A stretch of DNA of 64,000 nucleotides, taken from the NCBI GenBank assembly GCA_022821645.1, contig JAJEDE010000021.1:1-64000 (forward strand), given 5' to 3'. The translations under genes were made by a program, and so were the position numbers. This document shows positions 15,412 through 24,763 of this stretch, piece by piece. Every line of letters begins with the position of its first letter. Within the stretch, counting starts at the first letter, position 1. Source of the DNA: Chloroflexota bacterium (lineage in GTDB: Bacteria; Chloroflexota; UBA11872). Below the pieces are notes generated by a model that saw only the letters and a list, made by a program, of their open reading frames with translations, did no database searches and was not told the origin of the DNA.

Positions 15412-16560
15412 ATGAGCTACCGGCCGCTGGCTGACGTGCGCAAAGACCTCCGGGTCCAGTGGTACCGCTGCCCCATTGAGGGTGCCAAGCTGCGCGAACT
15501 CTCCCGCCGCAGCGACCTCCAGGGCTGGTTCCAGGCCGGAGGCCACCTGGCGCTGTTTCTCACTACCGGCGCCATCACCTACTTCTTCTGGCTGCAGCAG
15601 TTTTGGGTCGGCGTCGTCATCGGGCTCTACTTCCACGGAACCGTGGGATCGTTCTTGCGCGGTGTGGCGAGTCACGAGCTTGTCCACGGCTCGGTCTTCC
15701 GAACCAAGTTCCTGAACAAGTTCTTCCTGTACTTCTTCGGTCTCTTGGGCTGGTTTGATTCCTTCGACTACGCCAGCAGCCACACCTATCACCACCGCTA
15801 CACCCTGCACCCCGAGGGCGACCGCGAGGTTCTGCTTCCCCTCAAACCGACCGTTGGCAAGACCTTCCTGCTCCAGATCTGCACCATCAACCTCTGGACG
15901 CAGAAGGGCCGTACCTTCGGCCGAGCCGGCGGCCTCTTTCCCACGATCATTGGCACCTTCCGATCGGCCATATCGACGCCCGGCTCGCCGGACACATCCA
16001 AGTCGGAGTGGTGGAACGCCTTGAACTACGACCAGCCGGATCAGTACCGCCGCTCACTCTGGTGGTCGCGCGCACAACTGGCCTACCACGCGACGGTCTG
16101 GGTGGTATCGATCCTGACCGGGCAGTGGATCTGGATCTTCCTGATCAGCGTCTTTCCCTTCATCGCCAATCTGGCTTCGTACCTGGTCAGCATGCCCCAG
16201 CACTGCGGCCTCAGGGACAACGTCCCCGACTTCCGCAAGTGCGTGCGCTCGAACACCCTGATTCCCATCCTCGAGTTCCTCTACTGGCGCATGAACTGGC
16301 ATCTCGAGCACCACATGTACGCCGGCGTCCCCTGCTACAACCTCAAGAAGCTCTACCAGGAAGTCGCCCACGACATGCCCGAACCCCGGACCCTCCGCAG
16401 CGCCTGGCGCGAAATGTTGGACACCTGGGAACGCCAGCAAACCGACCCCGACTACCAGTACGACACCCCGCTGCCCGCCACCGCGCAGCGCATCCGCGAG
16501 GATGAATCCACCGCGCTGGAGAGCTCGATCGGAGACCTCGCGCCGAAGGGTCTGAAATAG
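15412..16560 (+). CDS. membrane fatty acid desaturase family protein, copy 1
   Basis: 382 residues with the three histidine boxes of membrane di-iron desaturases/hydroxylases: HELVHG (about residue 85), HTYHHRYT (about 123) and HLEHHMYAG (about 296). Hydrophobic segments between them (LALFLTTGAITYFFWLQQ, WIWIFLISVFPFIANLAS) place it in the membrane. It would use O2 and an electron donor to desaturate or hydroxylate an acyl chain or a related hydrophobic substrate. AGGAGAG precedes the ATG. The next gene is a close paralogue 51 bases downstream, so the pair arose by tandem duplication and is probably cotranscribed. Confidence 0.92.
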   Translation: MSYRPLADVRKDLRVQWYRCPIEGAKLRELSRRSDLQGWFQAGGHLALFLTTGAITYFFWLQQFWVGVVIGLYFHGTVGSFLRGVASHELVHGSVFRTKFLNKFFLYFFGLLGWFDSFDYASSHTYHHRYTLHPEGDREVLLPLKPTVGKTFLLQICTINLWTQKGRTFGRAGGLFPTIIGTFRSAISTPGSPDTSKSEWWNALNYDQPDQYRRSLWWSRAQLAYHATVWVVSILTGQWIWIFLISVFPFIANLASYLVSMPQHCGLRDNVPDFRKCVRSNTLIPILEFLYWRMNWHLEHHMYAGVPCYNLKKLYQEVAHDMPEPRTLRSAWREMLDTWERQQTDPDYQYDTPLPATAQRIREDESTALESSIGDLAPKGLK

Positions 16561-16611
16561 CTGTGCAAGGCACGATGAATCCCTGGTTCAAAGTCGCTGG
16601 GAGGAGAAGCC

Positions 16612-17757
16612 ATGAGCTACCGGCCGCTTGACGAAGTACGCAAAGACTTACGAGTCGACTGGTACCGGTGCCCCATCGAGGGCCCAAAGCTGCGCGAGCT
16701 TTCCCGCCGCAGCGACCTCCAGGGCTGGTACCAGGCCGGCGGGCACCTGGCGCTCTTCCTGCTGACCGGTGCCCTCACCTACTTCTTCTGGCTACAGCAG
16801 ATCTGGGTCGGCGTTGTCTTCGGGCTATTCCTCCACGGCACCGTAGGGACCTTCTTCCGCGGCATTGCCGTGCATGAACTGGCCCACGGCTCGGTCTTCA
16901 AGACCAAGATCCTCAACAAGATCTTCCTCTACCTGTTCAGCCTGCTCAGCTGGTGGGACGTCTTCGACTACGCCAGCAGCCACACCTACCACCATCGCTA
17001 CACCCTGCATCCCGAGGGTGATCGCGAGGTCTTGCTTCCGATCCAGCCAAGGACCGGCAAGACATTTCTGCTCCAGATGTTCACCATGAACATCTGGACG
17101 CAGAAAGGACGCACGTTTGGACGCGGCGGCCTGATCCCGCTGATTTTGAACACGATTCGGACGGCCATGGGAAGTTCAGGTTCGTCCAGCAGGGGCGGTT
17201 CGGAGTGGGTGAACTCGCTGCACGAGGATCAGCCCGATCAGCATCGGCGGGCGATCTGGTTCGCGCGGGCACAGCTGGCGTTCCACGCAGCGGTAGTCAT
17301 CGTCTCAATCGTGACGGGCCAGTGGATCTGGATCTTTCTGCTTACATTCTTCGCGTTCACCGCCGGCTGGGCCGTGTACATGGTGGGATTGCCCCAGCAC
17401 TGCGGCCTTATGGACAACGTCCCCGACTTCCGCAAGTGCGTGCGCTCGAACACGCTAATTCCGATTCTTGAGTTCCTCTACTGGCGCATGAACTGGCACC
17501 TCGAACACCACATGTACGCCGGCGTCCCCTGCTACAACCTCAAGAAGCTCCACCAGGAAGTCGCCCACGACATGCCGGTGCCTCGAACCCTCCGCAGCGC
17601 CTGGCGCGAAATGCTGGACACCTGGGAACGCCAGCAGACCGACCCCGACTACCAATACGACACCCCCCTGCCACACACCGCCAGCCGCGTCCGCCTCGGG
17701 GATACCGACGAACTCGAAAGCTCAATAGGCGACCTGGCGCCCAAAGGCCTCCAATAA
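16612..17757 (+). CDS. membrane fatty acid desaturase family protein, copy 2
   Basis: A 381-residue paralogue of the preceding gene; the first 40 residues and the C-terminal third are almost the same. The His boxes are kept (HELAHG, HTYHHRYT, HLEHHMYAG). Differences concentrate in the middle (residues about 165-240, around the RGGSEWVNSLHEDQPDQ segment), which may alter substrate choice. GGAGGAG lies 7 bases upstream of the ATG. The following SRPBCC gene starts 4 bases after its stop, suggesting a three-gene operon. Confidence 0.92.
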   Translation: MSYRPLDEVRKDLRVDWYRCPIEGPKLRELSRRSDLQGWYQAGGHLALFLLTGALTYFFWLQQIWVGVVFGLFLHGTVGTFFRGIAVHELAHGSVFKTKILNKIFLYLFSLLSWWDVFDYASSHTYHHRYTLHPEGDREVLLPIQPRTGKTFLLQMFTMNIWTQKGRTFGRGGLIPLILNTIRTAMGSSGSSSRGGSEWVNSLHEDQPDQHRRAIWFARAQLAFHAAVVIVSIVTGQWIWIFLLTFFAFTAGWAVYMVGLPQHCGLMDNVPDFRKCVRSNTLIPILEFLYWRMNWHLEHHMYAGVPCYNLKKLHQEVAHDMPVPRTLRSAWREMLDTWERQQTDPDYQYDTPLPHTASRVRLGDTDELESSIGDLAPKGLQ

Positions 17758-17761
17758 CCCG

Positions 17762-18205
17762 TTGCCCGTCCGCGTCGGCCCCTCCGGCCGCCGTTCGGTC
17801 TCCGTCGAAGTCCAGGTCCCCGGCCCGCCCACCCGGGTCTGGGCCGCCATCGCCACCCCCGAAGGGATCTCGTCCTGGTTCGTACCCACGACCTTCGCGC
17901 TGAACCCCAACGGAACACCCAACCAAATCACCTTCACCTTTACCCCAACCCACACCGACACCGTCACCGTTACCACCTGGCAACCGCCACAACAGTTCGT
18001 CGTCCAAAGCCCCAACTTCATCCCCAACGGCCCACCCGTCACCACCGAATGGACCATCCAGGAGCGATCCCACGAGACCTGCACGGTCCGGATCGAGCAC
18101 CGCCTCCGAGCGGACTCCGACCGTTGGGACGGCTACCTCAACGGCGCTGAGTCCGGCTGGCCGGCCTTCTTCGACAACCTCGCGGCATATCTCGACGAGC
18201 GATGA
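17762..18205 (+). CDS. SRPBCC (AHSA1-like) domain protein
   Basis: 147 residues. The pattern VQVPGPPTRVWAAIATPEGISSWFVPTTF, then VTTEWTIQER and a C-terminal WPAFFDNLAAYLDER helix, is that of the START/SRPBCC fold as in AHSA1-like proteins. Such proteins bind hydrophobic ligands. The TTG start at 17762 is 4 bases after the desaturase stop, so translation is probably coupled. Handling of a lipid made by the desaturases is an attractive but unproven role. It converges on the ABC-transporter operon. Confidence 0.82.
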   Translation: MPVRVGPSGRRSVSVEVQVPGPPTRVWAAIATPEGISSWFVPTTFALNPNGTPNQITFTFTPTHTDTVTVTTWQPPQQFVVQSPNFIPNGPPVTTEWTIQERSHETCTVRIEHRLRADSDRWDGYLNGAESGWPAFFDNLAAYLDER

Positions 18206-18253
18206 ACGGCTAACGAGCTTTCCCTTCGAGCACCCAAGCCCAATGCCCCAGCG

Positions 18254-19003
18254 CTACTCGTCATCCTCGCCGGTATCGAGCTTCCCGAGGAACACCCGCG
18301 TCAGAATGTCGGTCTCCTGGATCGAGTCCGGCGTTCCGTCGTGCACCACCCGCCCCATGTCCAGCACGTACGCGCGATCCACGATATCCAGCACGCCCTT
18401 GATGTTGTGCTCCACCACCATGATCGTGGTCTTCAACTTCTCGCTGATCTCCGCGACTTTCTGAAACACTTCCTTCACCACAATCGGCGCCAGCCCCAGC
18501 GTCGGCTCATCCAGCAGCAGCACCTCCGGCCCGGCCATCAATCCGCGTCCCAGCGCCAGCATCTGCTGCTGCCCGCCCGACATCTGGCTTGCCAGGTCGC
18601 GACGCTTTTCGTGCAAGACCGGAAAGAGCTCCAGCACCGTGTCCAGGCGTCGCTGCTTCTCAGCCGCGTCGTTCAAGTACAGGCAACCCATCTCAAGGTT
18701 CTCTTCGATTGACAGATGCGTGAACACGCGCCGGCCCTGCGGCACGAACGCAATGCCCTCTCGCACAATCTCGTGCGTCGGCGCCGTGAGACGTTGCTGC
18801 CGCCAGTTGACGTGTCCGTCCACGACGGGCGCCAGTCCCATCACAGCCTTGAGCACGGTTGACTTGCCGGCCCCATTGGGGCCCATTACGGCCACAATCT
18901 CGCCCATGCCGACACCAAGCGATACGTCAGTGAGGGCGCGCACCTGGCCATATCGCACCGAGATATCGACCAACTCGAGGAGCATTGTTCCGTTCGGATT
19001 CAT
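18254..19003 (-). CDS. livF: branched-chain amino acid-type ABC transporter, ATPase LivF
   Basis: About 249 residues. Walker A is GPNGAGKST, the signature LASQMSGGQQQMLALGRGL, Walker B VLLLDEPTLGLAP, with the LivF-like AFVPQGRRVFTHLSIEENLEMG stretch. It is the last gene of the minus-strand liv operon. The ATG at 19003 follows the livG stop by one base; an ATG at 19024 (inside livG) or 18985 is also possible. It energises import through the LivH/LivM channel. Substrates of this family include branched-chain amino acids, amides, urea and short acids, so the actual cargo is uncertain. Confidence 0.93.
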   Translation of the reverse strand: MNPNGTMLLELVDISVRYGQVRALTDVSLGVGMGEIVAVMGPNGAGKSTVLKAVMGLAPVVDGHVNWRQQRLTAPTHEIVREGIAFVPQGRRVFTHLSIEENLEMGCLYLNDAAEKQRRLDTVLELFPVLHEKRRDLASQMSGGQQQMLALGRGLMAGPEVLLLDEPTLGLAPIVVKEVFQKVAEISEKLKTTIMVVEHNIKGVLDIVDRAYVLDMGRVVHDGTPDSIQETDILTRVFLGKLDTGEDDE

Positions 19004-19004
19004 G

Positions 19005-19760
19005 CTAGTTGCCAAGGTAGGCATCGATGACCGCCGACCTGCTCAGCACTTCCTCGACCTCGCCTGCGGCGAGCAGGGCGCCGCTGTCCAGGACAAAGAG
19101 GTGGTCGGACAGCTCGCGAACGATGTCCATGTTGTGAGATACAAAGACAATGCTGCGCTTTTGCTCGCGCATTTCCTTCAAGATTGACTTGACCTGCTCC
19201 AACATCCGGGGAAAAAGCCCGGCAAACGGCTCGTCGAACAGGTAGATCTGCACGTCCATCGCCATTGCACGCCCGATTTCCAGGAGCTTCCGCTGACCGT
19301 ACGAAAGGTCCTGTGCCAGCGCGTCCCGTTTCTCCCACATTCCGACGCTCTTCAGGATCCTCTCCGCGTCTTCTTTGTGGCTTGGCTTTGTACGTTCCAA
19401 TAGCGCCGGAAACACGCGGCGTTCCGTCAAGACCACCATGATGTTGTCCCAGACGCTGATCTGGTCAAAGAGCCGAACTTCCTGGAAGGTGCGTGTGATG
19501 CCGTGATCCGGCGAGTCATGCGCCTTTACGACCCGGAGGCCGACGTTGTCGACAACGACGATTCCGCCGTCCAGCGGAAGCAAGCCGCTTAGGAGGTTGA
19601 TCAACGTTGACTTGCCGGATCCGTTTGGCCCGACGATGCAGGTGATCCACTCCCGCAAGATGGAGATTGTCAGTTGGTCAATGGCCTGAACCGCCCCGAA
19701 GCTCTTTGAGACTTCGCGCGTCTCCAATACGTAGACGCGGGGATCGACCTCGGTGCTCAA
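19005..19760 (-). CDS. livG: branched-chain amino acid-type ABC transporter, ATPase LivG
   Basis: 251 residues. Walker A GPNGSGKSTLINLLSG, a GITRTFQEVRLF Q-loop segment typical of LivG, a signature-like DLSYGQRKLLEIGRAM and Walker B IYLFDEPFAGLFP are visible. The TTG start at 19760 overlaps the livM stop (TTGA) and has GGGAGG about 8 bases upstream. Compared with common LivG sequences (LSGGQ or LSYGQQR) the signature is normal for the subgroup. It is cotranscribed with livF. Confidence 0.93.
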   Translation of the reverse strand: MSTEVDPRVYVLETREVSKSFGAVQAIDQLTISILREWITCIVGPNGSGKSTLINLLSGLLPLDGGIVVVDNVGLRVVKAHDSPDHGITRTFQEVRLFDQISVWDNIMVVLTERRVFPALLERTKPSHKEDAERILKSVGMWEKRDALAQDLSYGQRKLLEIGRAMAMDVQIYLFDEPFAGLFPRMLEQVKSILKEMREQKRSIVFVSHNMDIVRELSDHLFVLDSGALLAAGEVEEVLSRSAVIDAYLGN

Positions 19761-20812
19761 AGCTTGAACCTCCCGACCAGGCCCTGAGGCCTGAACAGCA
19801 TCAGCAGCACCAGGAGGATTCCCAGAATCACCTGTCGAATCTGACCGATGAATTCGGAAGGGAGGAATGGGACGAAGCGCATGCCTTCTTCGAGCATTAC
19901 GAATGCCATGGCCCCAAGCAGCGCCCCCCAGATGCTGGCCAACCCGCCCAGAATCACGATGGAAACGAGGAGGACCGACTCCAGCAGAACGAATGAATTG
20001 GGATCGATAAACGTGCTCCAGCTCGCAAGCAGCGCGCCAGCCAATCCGGCCATCATGGCCGAGATGACCCAGATGGCGAGCTTGTAGTGAGTGGTCCGGT
20101 AACCGAAGACTTCGATGGCCTCTTCGTCCTCGCGGATGGCCGTGAGCACCCGTCCGAACGAGGATGTGACGATGAGCCAGGAGACCAGCACAACCAGCCC
20201 CAGGAAGACAAGCAGCAGCGCCAAAAACTCGACTTCGTCTTCAAAGACCAACGGACCGATGGCCGGCCGGGCAACTTGATGGATTCCAAAGGCGCCCCTG
20301 GTCAGGCTTCGCCAACTCAAGAACGTGGTAAAGGCGATGACCGCGAATCCGAACGAGACCAGCACATAAATGTCGTCGCGGAAGCGGTTGAAGGCAACGC
20401 CCACGACCAGAGCCACGAGACCGGCGAGAACCACACTTATGGGCAGTGCGGCGAAGAATGGCCAACCGAAGGTCGGGATTGCCTCCGTGCGCAACTGCTC
20501 GTAGGAGGCGCTGGAGGTGAGCACCGCCATCGCGTAGGCGCCGATGCCGAAAAATCCAATGTGGCCGACGGACAAGAGGCCGGTGTAGCCGACGACCAGG
20601 TTAAGGCTCACGGCCAGAATCGCCCAGATGGCGAACACACTGCCGACCGTGATCGCGAAGCCTCCGCCTCTCCACAACATGAAGATGAGCGCCCAGCCGA
20701 TGACGATCAGGTTTGCCCAAAGCTCAATGTTCCCCCTGGAACGCTGCCACCATGATCGGGGATCGCGCGCGGCCTCCTGTAGACCTCGAATCGCTCCGGT
20801 AGCAATGTTCAT
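19757..20812 (-). CDS. livM: branched-chain amino acid-type ABC transporter, permease LivM
   Basis: 351 residues with about ten hydrophobic segments and the LivM-type sequences VGYTGLLSVGHIGFFGIGAYAM and GLAGALLASWSTFIDP. The early cytoplasmic N-terminus (GLQEAARDPRSWWQRSRG) precedes the first helix. The ATG at 20812 is 4 bases after the livH stop, and the end overlaps livG by 4 bases. It forms the membrane channel with LivH. Confidence 0.93.
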   Translation of the reverse strand: MNIATGAIRGLQEAARDPRSWWQRSRGNIELWANLIVIGWALIFMLWRGGGFAITVGSVFAIWAILAVSLNLVVGYTGLLSVGHIGFFGIGAYAMAVLTSSASYEQLRTEAIPTFGWPFFAALPISVVLAGLVALVVGVAFNRFRDDIYVLVSFGFAVIAFTTFLSWRSLTRGAFGIHQVARPAIGPLVFEDEVEFLALLLVFLGLVVLVSWLIVTSSFGRVLTAIREDEEAIEVFGYRTTHYKLAIWVISAMMAGLAGALLASWSTFIDPNSFVLLESVLLVSIVILGGLASIWGALLGAMAFVMLEEGMRFVPFLPSEFIGQIRQVILGILLVLLMLFRPQGLVGRFKL

Positions 20813-20816
20813 CCGG

Positions 20817-22202
20817 CTACTTCCTCGGAATCAGGCCTTGCGGCCAGAACGACAGGAAGACGATCAACACAATGAACGAGATCACGTCACGCCATTCGCC
20901 GGCCAAGTCCCAAATGCCGAACTGCTCCAGCATGCCCAGCGCGAATCCTCCGACGATGGCACCGTACAGACTTCCGATGCCTCCGACGACGGACGCAATC
21001 CAGCCCTTCAGCAGCAACAGCAGCCCCATTCGCGGCTGAATGGCCGTGTCGTGCCCGCTAACCAGTCCGGCCAGAGCCGCGTATACCGCGCCGATGAAGA
21101 ACACGATGGAAATTACTACGGTGGTGTTTATTCCAACGACTTTCGCCACTTCCTCGTCGTCGCCGATCGCCCGTACCGCCTTGCCAAAGGCAGTCTTCTT
21201 GACCATGAACAGGAGAACGCCAAAGCCGGCCAGCGCCAGCCCGATAGCGAATACGTTGAACCCTTTGATGTTGGCACCGCCGATGGTCCAGGGCTCGCTG
21301 CCAAAGGTGTCCGGCAACGGCCGTGGCGCCGCACGAAACACGATCGTGATGAACGCGGTGATTGCCAGCAGGATTCCTAGCGAAGCAACCAGCATGATGA
21401 GCGGTGAGTTGGCCCGTTCTCGCATGGTCACGTACAGGCCGCGGTACAGGGCCAGGCTCACGGCTCCCGCCAGCAGGCAGGCGACACCCCAGCTCAGATA
21501 GAGCCCAAGGGCCGGCGTATTCGCGACAAGGACGGCAACGAAGACTCCCACCACGATCCCGGACGCGGCCATCATTGCCAACGGTCCGCGGGTAGCCACA
21601 GAAGAAACACTGCGGTACCCGCGATTGAGACCCCAGAAGGCCACTCCAGCTACGAGGACCGCGACCAACGGGCTGAGCAGCACGTGCAGGTTTGCCGGGT
21701 TGGCCAATACCAGACCCGTATAGACCCCGAACGCTGCCGCCAATAGTCCGCCAACGACCAAGAGGGTCGTTGGCTGCACTTGCGCGTGTAGTCGCCGATA
21801 GAGCAAGACGTGAAGCGCCCACGCCGCGACACCTGCCGTGACAGCGGCAAACAGAACGTTGACTGGGCCGCTATTCACCGCGTACTGACCGCCCAGAACA
21901 TCGTGCGATCTCAAGTAGAAGACGCCGTAGGCCCCGATTGCCGCGGCCGCGCCGTAATACAGGTCAAAGAACCAGACCGTGCTGTAGACGAAAGTAAAGC
22001 CCATGGCCAGCAACGCGTATACCGCTCCCACCGCCAGGCCATTGAATGCGAACTGCAGGGCCTGGTCCGGTGACTGGACAATCTTCCAGCCGATATACGC
22101 CACGATGGCCGTAGTGAGAGCCAGGGCCAACAGCCGGCTCTGCTGCTCGCGGATCTTTAGGAAATTTACGAGCGAGAGGTCGCGGAGTTGCCCGAGGCTC
22201 AT
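20817..22202 (-). CDS. livH: branched-chain amino acid-type ABC transporter, permease LivH (enlarged)
   Basis: 461 residues, about 160 longer than a usual LivH (about 290-300). The N-terminal part has the normal NGLAVGAVYALLAMGFTFVY start. The C-terminal half has the usual RANSPLIMLVASLGILLAI, VVGGIGSLYGAIVGGFALG and SFIVLIVFLSFWPQGLI. Between them (about residues 110-240) lies an insertion with several extra hydrophobic stretches (TTLLVVGGLLAAAFGVYTGL, GPLAMMAASGIVVGVFVAVLV). ATG at 22202 is preferred; a TTG at 22214 would add four residues. Confidence 0.9.
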   Translation of the reverse strand: MSLGQLRDLSLVNFLKIREQQSRLLALALTTAIVAYIGWKIVQSPDQALQFAFNGLAVGAVYALLAMGFTFVYSTVWFFDLYYGAAAAIGAYGVFYLRSHDVLGGQYAVNSGPVNVLFAAVTAGVAAWALHVLLYRRLHAQVQPTTLLVVGGLLAAAFGVYTGLVLANPANLHVLLSPLVAVLVAGVAFWGLNRGYRSVSSVATRGPLAMMAASGIVVGVFVAVLVANTPALGLYLSWGVACLLAGAVSLALYRGLYVTMRERANSPLIMLVASLGILLAITAFITIVFRAAPRPLPDTFGSEPWTIGGANIKGFNVFAIGLALAGFGVLLFMVKKTAFGKAVRAIGDDEEVAKVVGINTTVVISIVFFIGAVYAALAGLVSGHDTAIQPRMGLLLLLKGWIASVVGGIGSLYGAIVGGFALGMLEQFGIWDLAGEWRDVISFIVLIVFLSFWPQGLIPRK

Positions 22203-22257
22203 TGAGGGTCGCAACTGGCCCGGTTGCTGGCTGGGTCAGTCAATGTCGGCAGCGAGA

Positions 22258-22296
22258 CCGCGGGGCCGGCCCATTGTTTTTGGACCATCCCCGCGG
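22258..22296. promoter_or_regulatory. stem-loop between the binding-protein gene and livH
   Basis: CCGCGGGG (22258-22265) and CCCCGCGG (22289-22296) are a perfect 8-bp inverted repeat around a 23-base loop. It lies in the 117-base gap after the binding-protein gene. Hairpins at this place in ABC operons often stabilise the upstream mRNA or reduce transcription into the permease genes (inference). Confidence 0.5.
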
Positions 22297-22319
22297 CCGT
22301 GAGGACCACCAGATCTGAC

Positions 22320-23495
22320 TTAGTTGCTCGGTGCGGTGCCCAAGACCTTGTAGCCCCCGTTGTCCTCGGTTCGCTCGGCCACCGGCAGCACCTCCAGCAC
22401 CGCGTTTGACAGGCCGACCACTTCGCCCTTCTCGTCGAAGCTGTAGTCCACGCCGATCGTGCCGCTCCACGTGATGTCGTACAGACAGTCGCGGAAGCCG
22501 TCGGCATCCTGGTCGTCGCCGGTCTTCTTCAGGCACTCAGCGGTGATGTAGACGTTGTCGTATGCAGAACCCAGGAACCAGGGCAACGTCACGTACTCAT
22601 ACTTCTTCTTGAAGGCGGCCAGCACATCCTGGGCCTTGGCGTTGGCCGGGTCCAGGTCGGGCGTGATTGCCTTCACCCCGGTGGCGGCCTCACCGGCGAT
22701 CTCCAAGGCCGTCGTCCCGATTGGCACAACGTCGGCGTAGATGGGGCCGTCGTAGCCCAGCTCGCGTAGCTGCTTGATGATGGTTCCGCCGCTGGCCTCA
22801 GCCTGCGAGGCAACGTGAATCGCATCCGGATTCGCGTTCAGCAGCTTGCTCAACTGTGTCCTGAAGTCGGTTGTGTCGGTCGGGTAGCTTTCCGCGGCCA
22901 CGATATGCCCGCCGAGCTTCTCGAATTGAGCCGTCGTGGTTCGTCGCACGCCCTCGGCATAGTCGGTGGATTCACTAATCGTTGCCAGATCATGAATCCC
23001 ATCGGCCCAAAGCACGTTTCCCGTGTCCACGCCCACGGTGGCATCGCTCAGCGACGTTCGAAATATGTAGTCCCCGGCCTCGGCAATGTCCGGATTTGTC
23101 GCAAGACCGGAGAACATGACGACCCCCTCCTTCTCGGCCAACGGCGCTGCACCCAGCATCGCCCCACTGCAGGAGGTGCCCAGAATGATCTTCACCTCAT
23201 CTACGTCAGTCAGCTTGTTGTAGGCGGTGATAGCGTCCTGGGCGTTGCACTTGGAATCCTCAACAACGAGCTCCAACATGCGACCGTTGATACCGCCCGC
23301 AGCGTTAATCTCGTCCACGGCCAACTGCTTCGCCTGAACCGCCACCGTGCCGTAGGTCTCTCCGGCTCCGGTAACCGATTCCATCACTCCGATTCGAAAC
23401 GGCCCTTTTTCTTCTTCGCCACACCCTGCGGCCGCCATCACGAGTACTGCCAGCAGTGCGATCGCCGCAAGTCGTTTGATGAATGACATTCCCAT
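22320..23495 (-). CDS. ABC-transporter substrate-binding lipoprotein (LivK type)
   Basis: About 391 residues. A lipoprotein signal peptide (FIKRLAAIALLAVLVMAAAGC, lipobox AAGC) anchors the mature protein outside the membrane. The mature start, FRIGVMESVTGAGETYG, and the AVDEINAAGGINGRMLELVVEDSKC segment are typical of type I periplasmic binding proteins of the branched-chain amino acid family. GTSCSGAMLGAAPLAEKEGV lines the ligand cleft. AAGGG lies 5 bases before the ATG at 23495. It is the first gene of the liv operon. The ligand may not be a branched-chain amino acid. Confidence 0.92.
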   Translation of the reverse strand: MGMSFIKRLAAIALLAVLVMAAAGCGEEEKGPFRIGVMESVTGAGETYGTVAVQAKQLAVDEINAAGGINGRMLELVVEDSKCNAQDAITAYNKLTDVDEVKIILGTSCSGAMLGAAPLAEKEGVVMFSGLATNPDIAEAGDYIFRTSLSDATVGVDTGNVLWADGIHDLATISESTDYAEGVRRTTTAQFEKLGGHIVAAESYPTDTTDFRTQLSKLLNANPDAIHVASQAEASGGTIIKQLRELGYDGPIYADVVPIGTTALEIAGEAATGVKAITPDLDPANAKAQDVLAAFKKKYEYVTLPWFLGSAYDNVYITAECLKKTGDDQDADGFRDCLYDITWSGTIGVDYSFDEKGEVVGLSNAVLEVLPVAERTEDNGGYKVLGTAPSN

Positions 23496-23934
23496 CACAA
23501 CCCTTAATCCTCCGCGCGGAACTTTTCGGGTACGTTATACCGTGTCGGCCATTTGTCCTGCAAGATTCAGCGACTGTCGTCGGGCTGTGTTGGCCGCGAG
23601 ACACCCCTCTTGTCTGGATTCCAATAACGAACCGCCCATGGCCGCATCTCCGAAAGTTGTCGGCCGTACACAATGCGGGTGCTGTCGGCCTCGTTTTGCT
23701 GGACGTTAGTTGCCGAGAGTTCCTCTGCCGGCCGCCGATTGCGACTGCCATCCCAGAGTCTGCGTACACCGCCGGCGGTCCTTGACAGTCGGGGCTCGAA
23801 GCCGTCCTGGAAGAACCGCCGATCCGCGAAGTCCGAGGCGCGGTCGTGCTCGTAGCCTTCGTTCTCTCGACTAAAACCGTGTAGCATCGGCACATGGGAT
23901 TCGGCAATCGGCTAACGGTGGCAGGAGAACTCGA
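23496..23934. promoter_or_regulatory. divergent promoter region
   Basis: 439 bases between the minus-strand liv operon and the plus-strand PhyH genes. Open frames on both strands are short and without recognisable domains. No repeat or clear operator was found. It must hold promoters in both directions, but I could not pick convincing -35/-10 pairs by eye. Confidence 0.4.
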
Positions 23935-24735
23935 ATGGCAGTGGCTGAACCAAGACTGCGAAGACTCAGTCCCGAGCAGGTCGATCAATTCCACATCAAC
24001 GGATATCTTGCGGTTCACAACCTGCTGACACCGACCGAGGTCGCGGACCTCGCCGAACGCGCCGACCTGATCGCAGCCGGTACGGCCGACCACGTTCCCG
24101 AGACCAGCATCCAACTCGAACGAGTTTTCCGAGAAGGCGAACGTGAGGTCGAAGACCAGGTTCTCTCCGTCCGCAAGCTCTTCAATCTCGCCGTCTACGA
24201 CGATCTCCTCTGGGGTCATGTCACGAACCCCAAGATCGTCGATGTGATCGCCGACCTCATGGGCACCGACGACATCAAGCTCTACGGTGACCAACTCTTT
24301 ATGAAACCGCCAGAAGTCGGCGCTGCCCAGGACTGGCACCAGGACTCAGCCTCGTGGCGCGACATCCTGCCGATGGATCTTGTCACCGCCTGGACCTCTA
24401 TCGACCACGCTACAACCGAGAACGGCTGCCTCAACTTCGCGCCCGGCACCCATCGCTGGGGCATGCTCACCCGACCCCGCCTCGAACCGTTGCTTGCAGA
24501 CTTAGGCTCCGATGAGTGGCCTGTCCTTCCGGCCCCGCTCGGACCCGGCAGCGTGAGCTTTCACCACAGCCTGGTGCTCCACCAGAGCAACGCCAACACC
24601 TCCGGCATGCGTCGCCGCGGCTACGCCACCCACTACATGCGCGCCAGTTCCTACAAGGACGAGGAAGTCACCGACGCCCCCAAGATGCCCCCGTTCAAAC
24701 AGGTTCGCGGTCGCTCATTCCCGGGCCGCGTCTGA
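23935..24735 (+). CDS. phytanoyl-CoA dioxygenase (PhyH) family protein, copy 1
   Basis: 266 residues of an Fe(II)/2-oxoglutarate-dependent oxygenase. Iron ligands are the H-x-D pair in DWHQDSASW (about residue 140) and the later His in FHHSLVLHQSNANTS. Arg residues follow for 2-oxoglutarate (MRRRGYATHYM). It would hydroxylate an unidentified substrate; bacterial PhyH proteins act on small natural products, ectoine or lipids. AGGAG lies 7-8 bases before the ATG. A paralogue follows after 28 bases, so they form a tandem duplicate. Confidence 0.92.
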   Translation: MAVAEPRLRRLSPEQVDQFHINGYLAVHNLLTPTEVADLAERADLIAAGTADHVPETSIQLERVFREGEREVEDQVLSVRKLFNLAVYDDLLWGHVTNPKIVDVIADLMGTDDIKLYGDQLFMKPPEVGAAQDWHQDSASWRDILPMDLVTAWTSIDHATTENGCLNFAPGTHRWGMLTRPRLEPLLADLGSDEWPVLPAPLGPGSVSFHHSLVLHQSNANTSGMRRRGYATHYMRASSYKDEEVTDAPKMPPFKQVRGRSFPGRV

Positions 24736-24763
24736 TCCCGCAACGCGCTGGAGGAGGCCGTCA

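Noticed and set aside
23305-24339. Minus-strand open frame (344 codons) over the liv/PhyH intergenic region
   Set aside because: Mostly antisense to PhyH copy 1 and overlapping the binding-protein gene; no motif.
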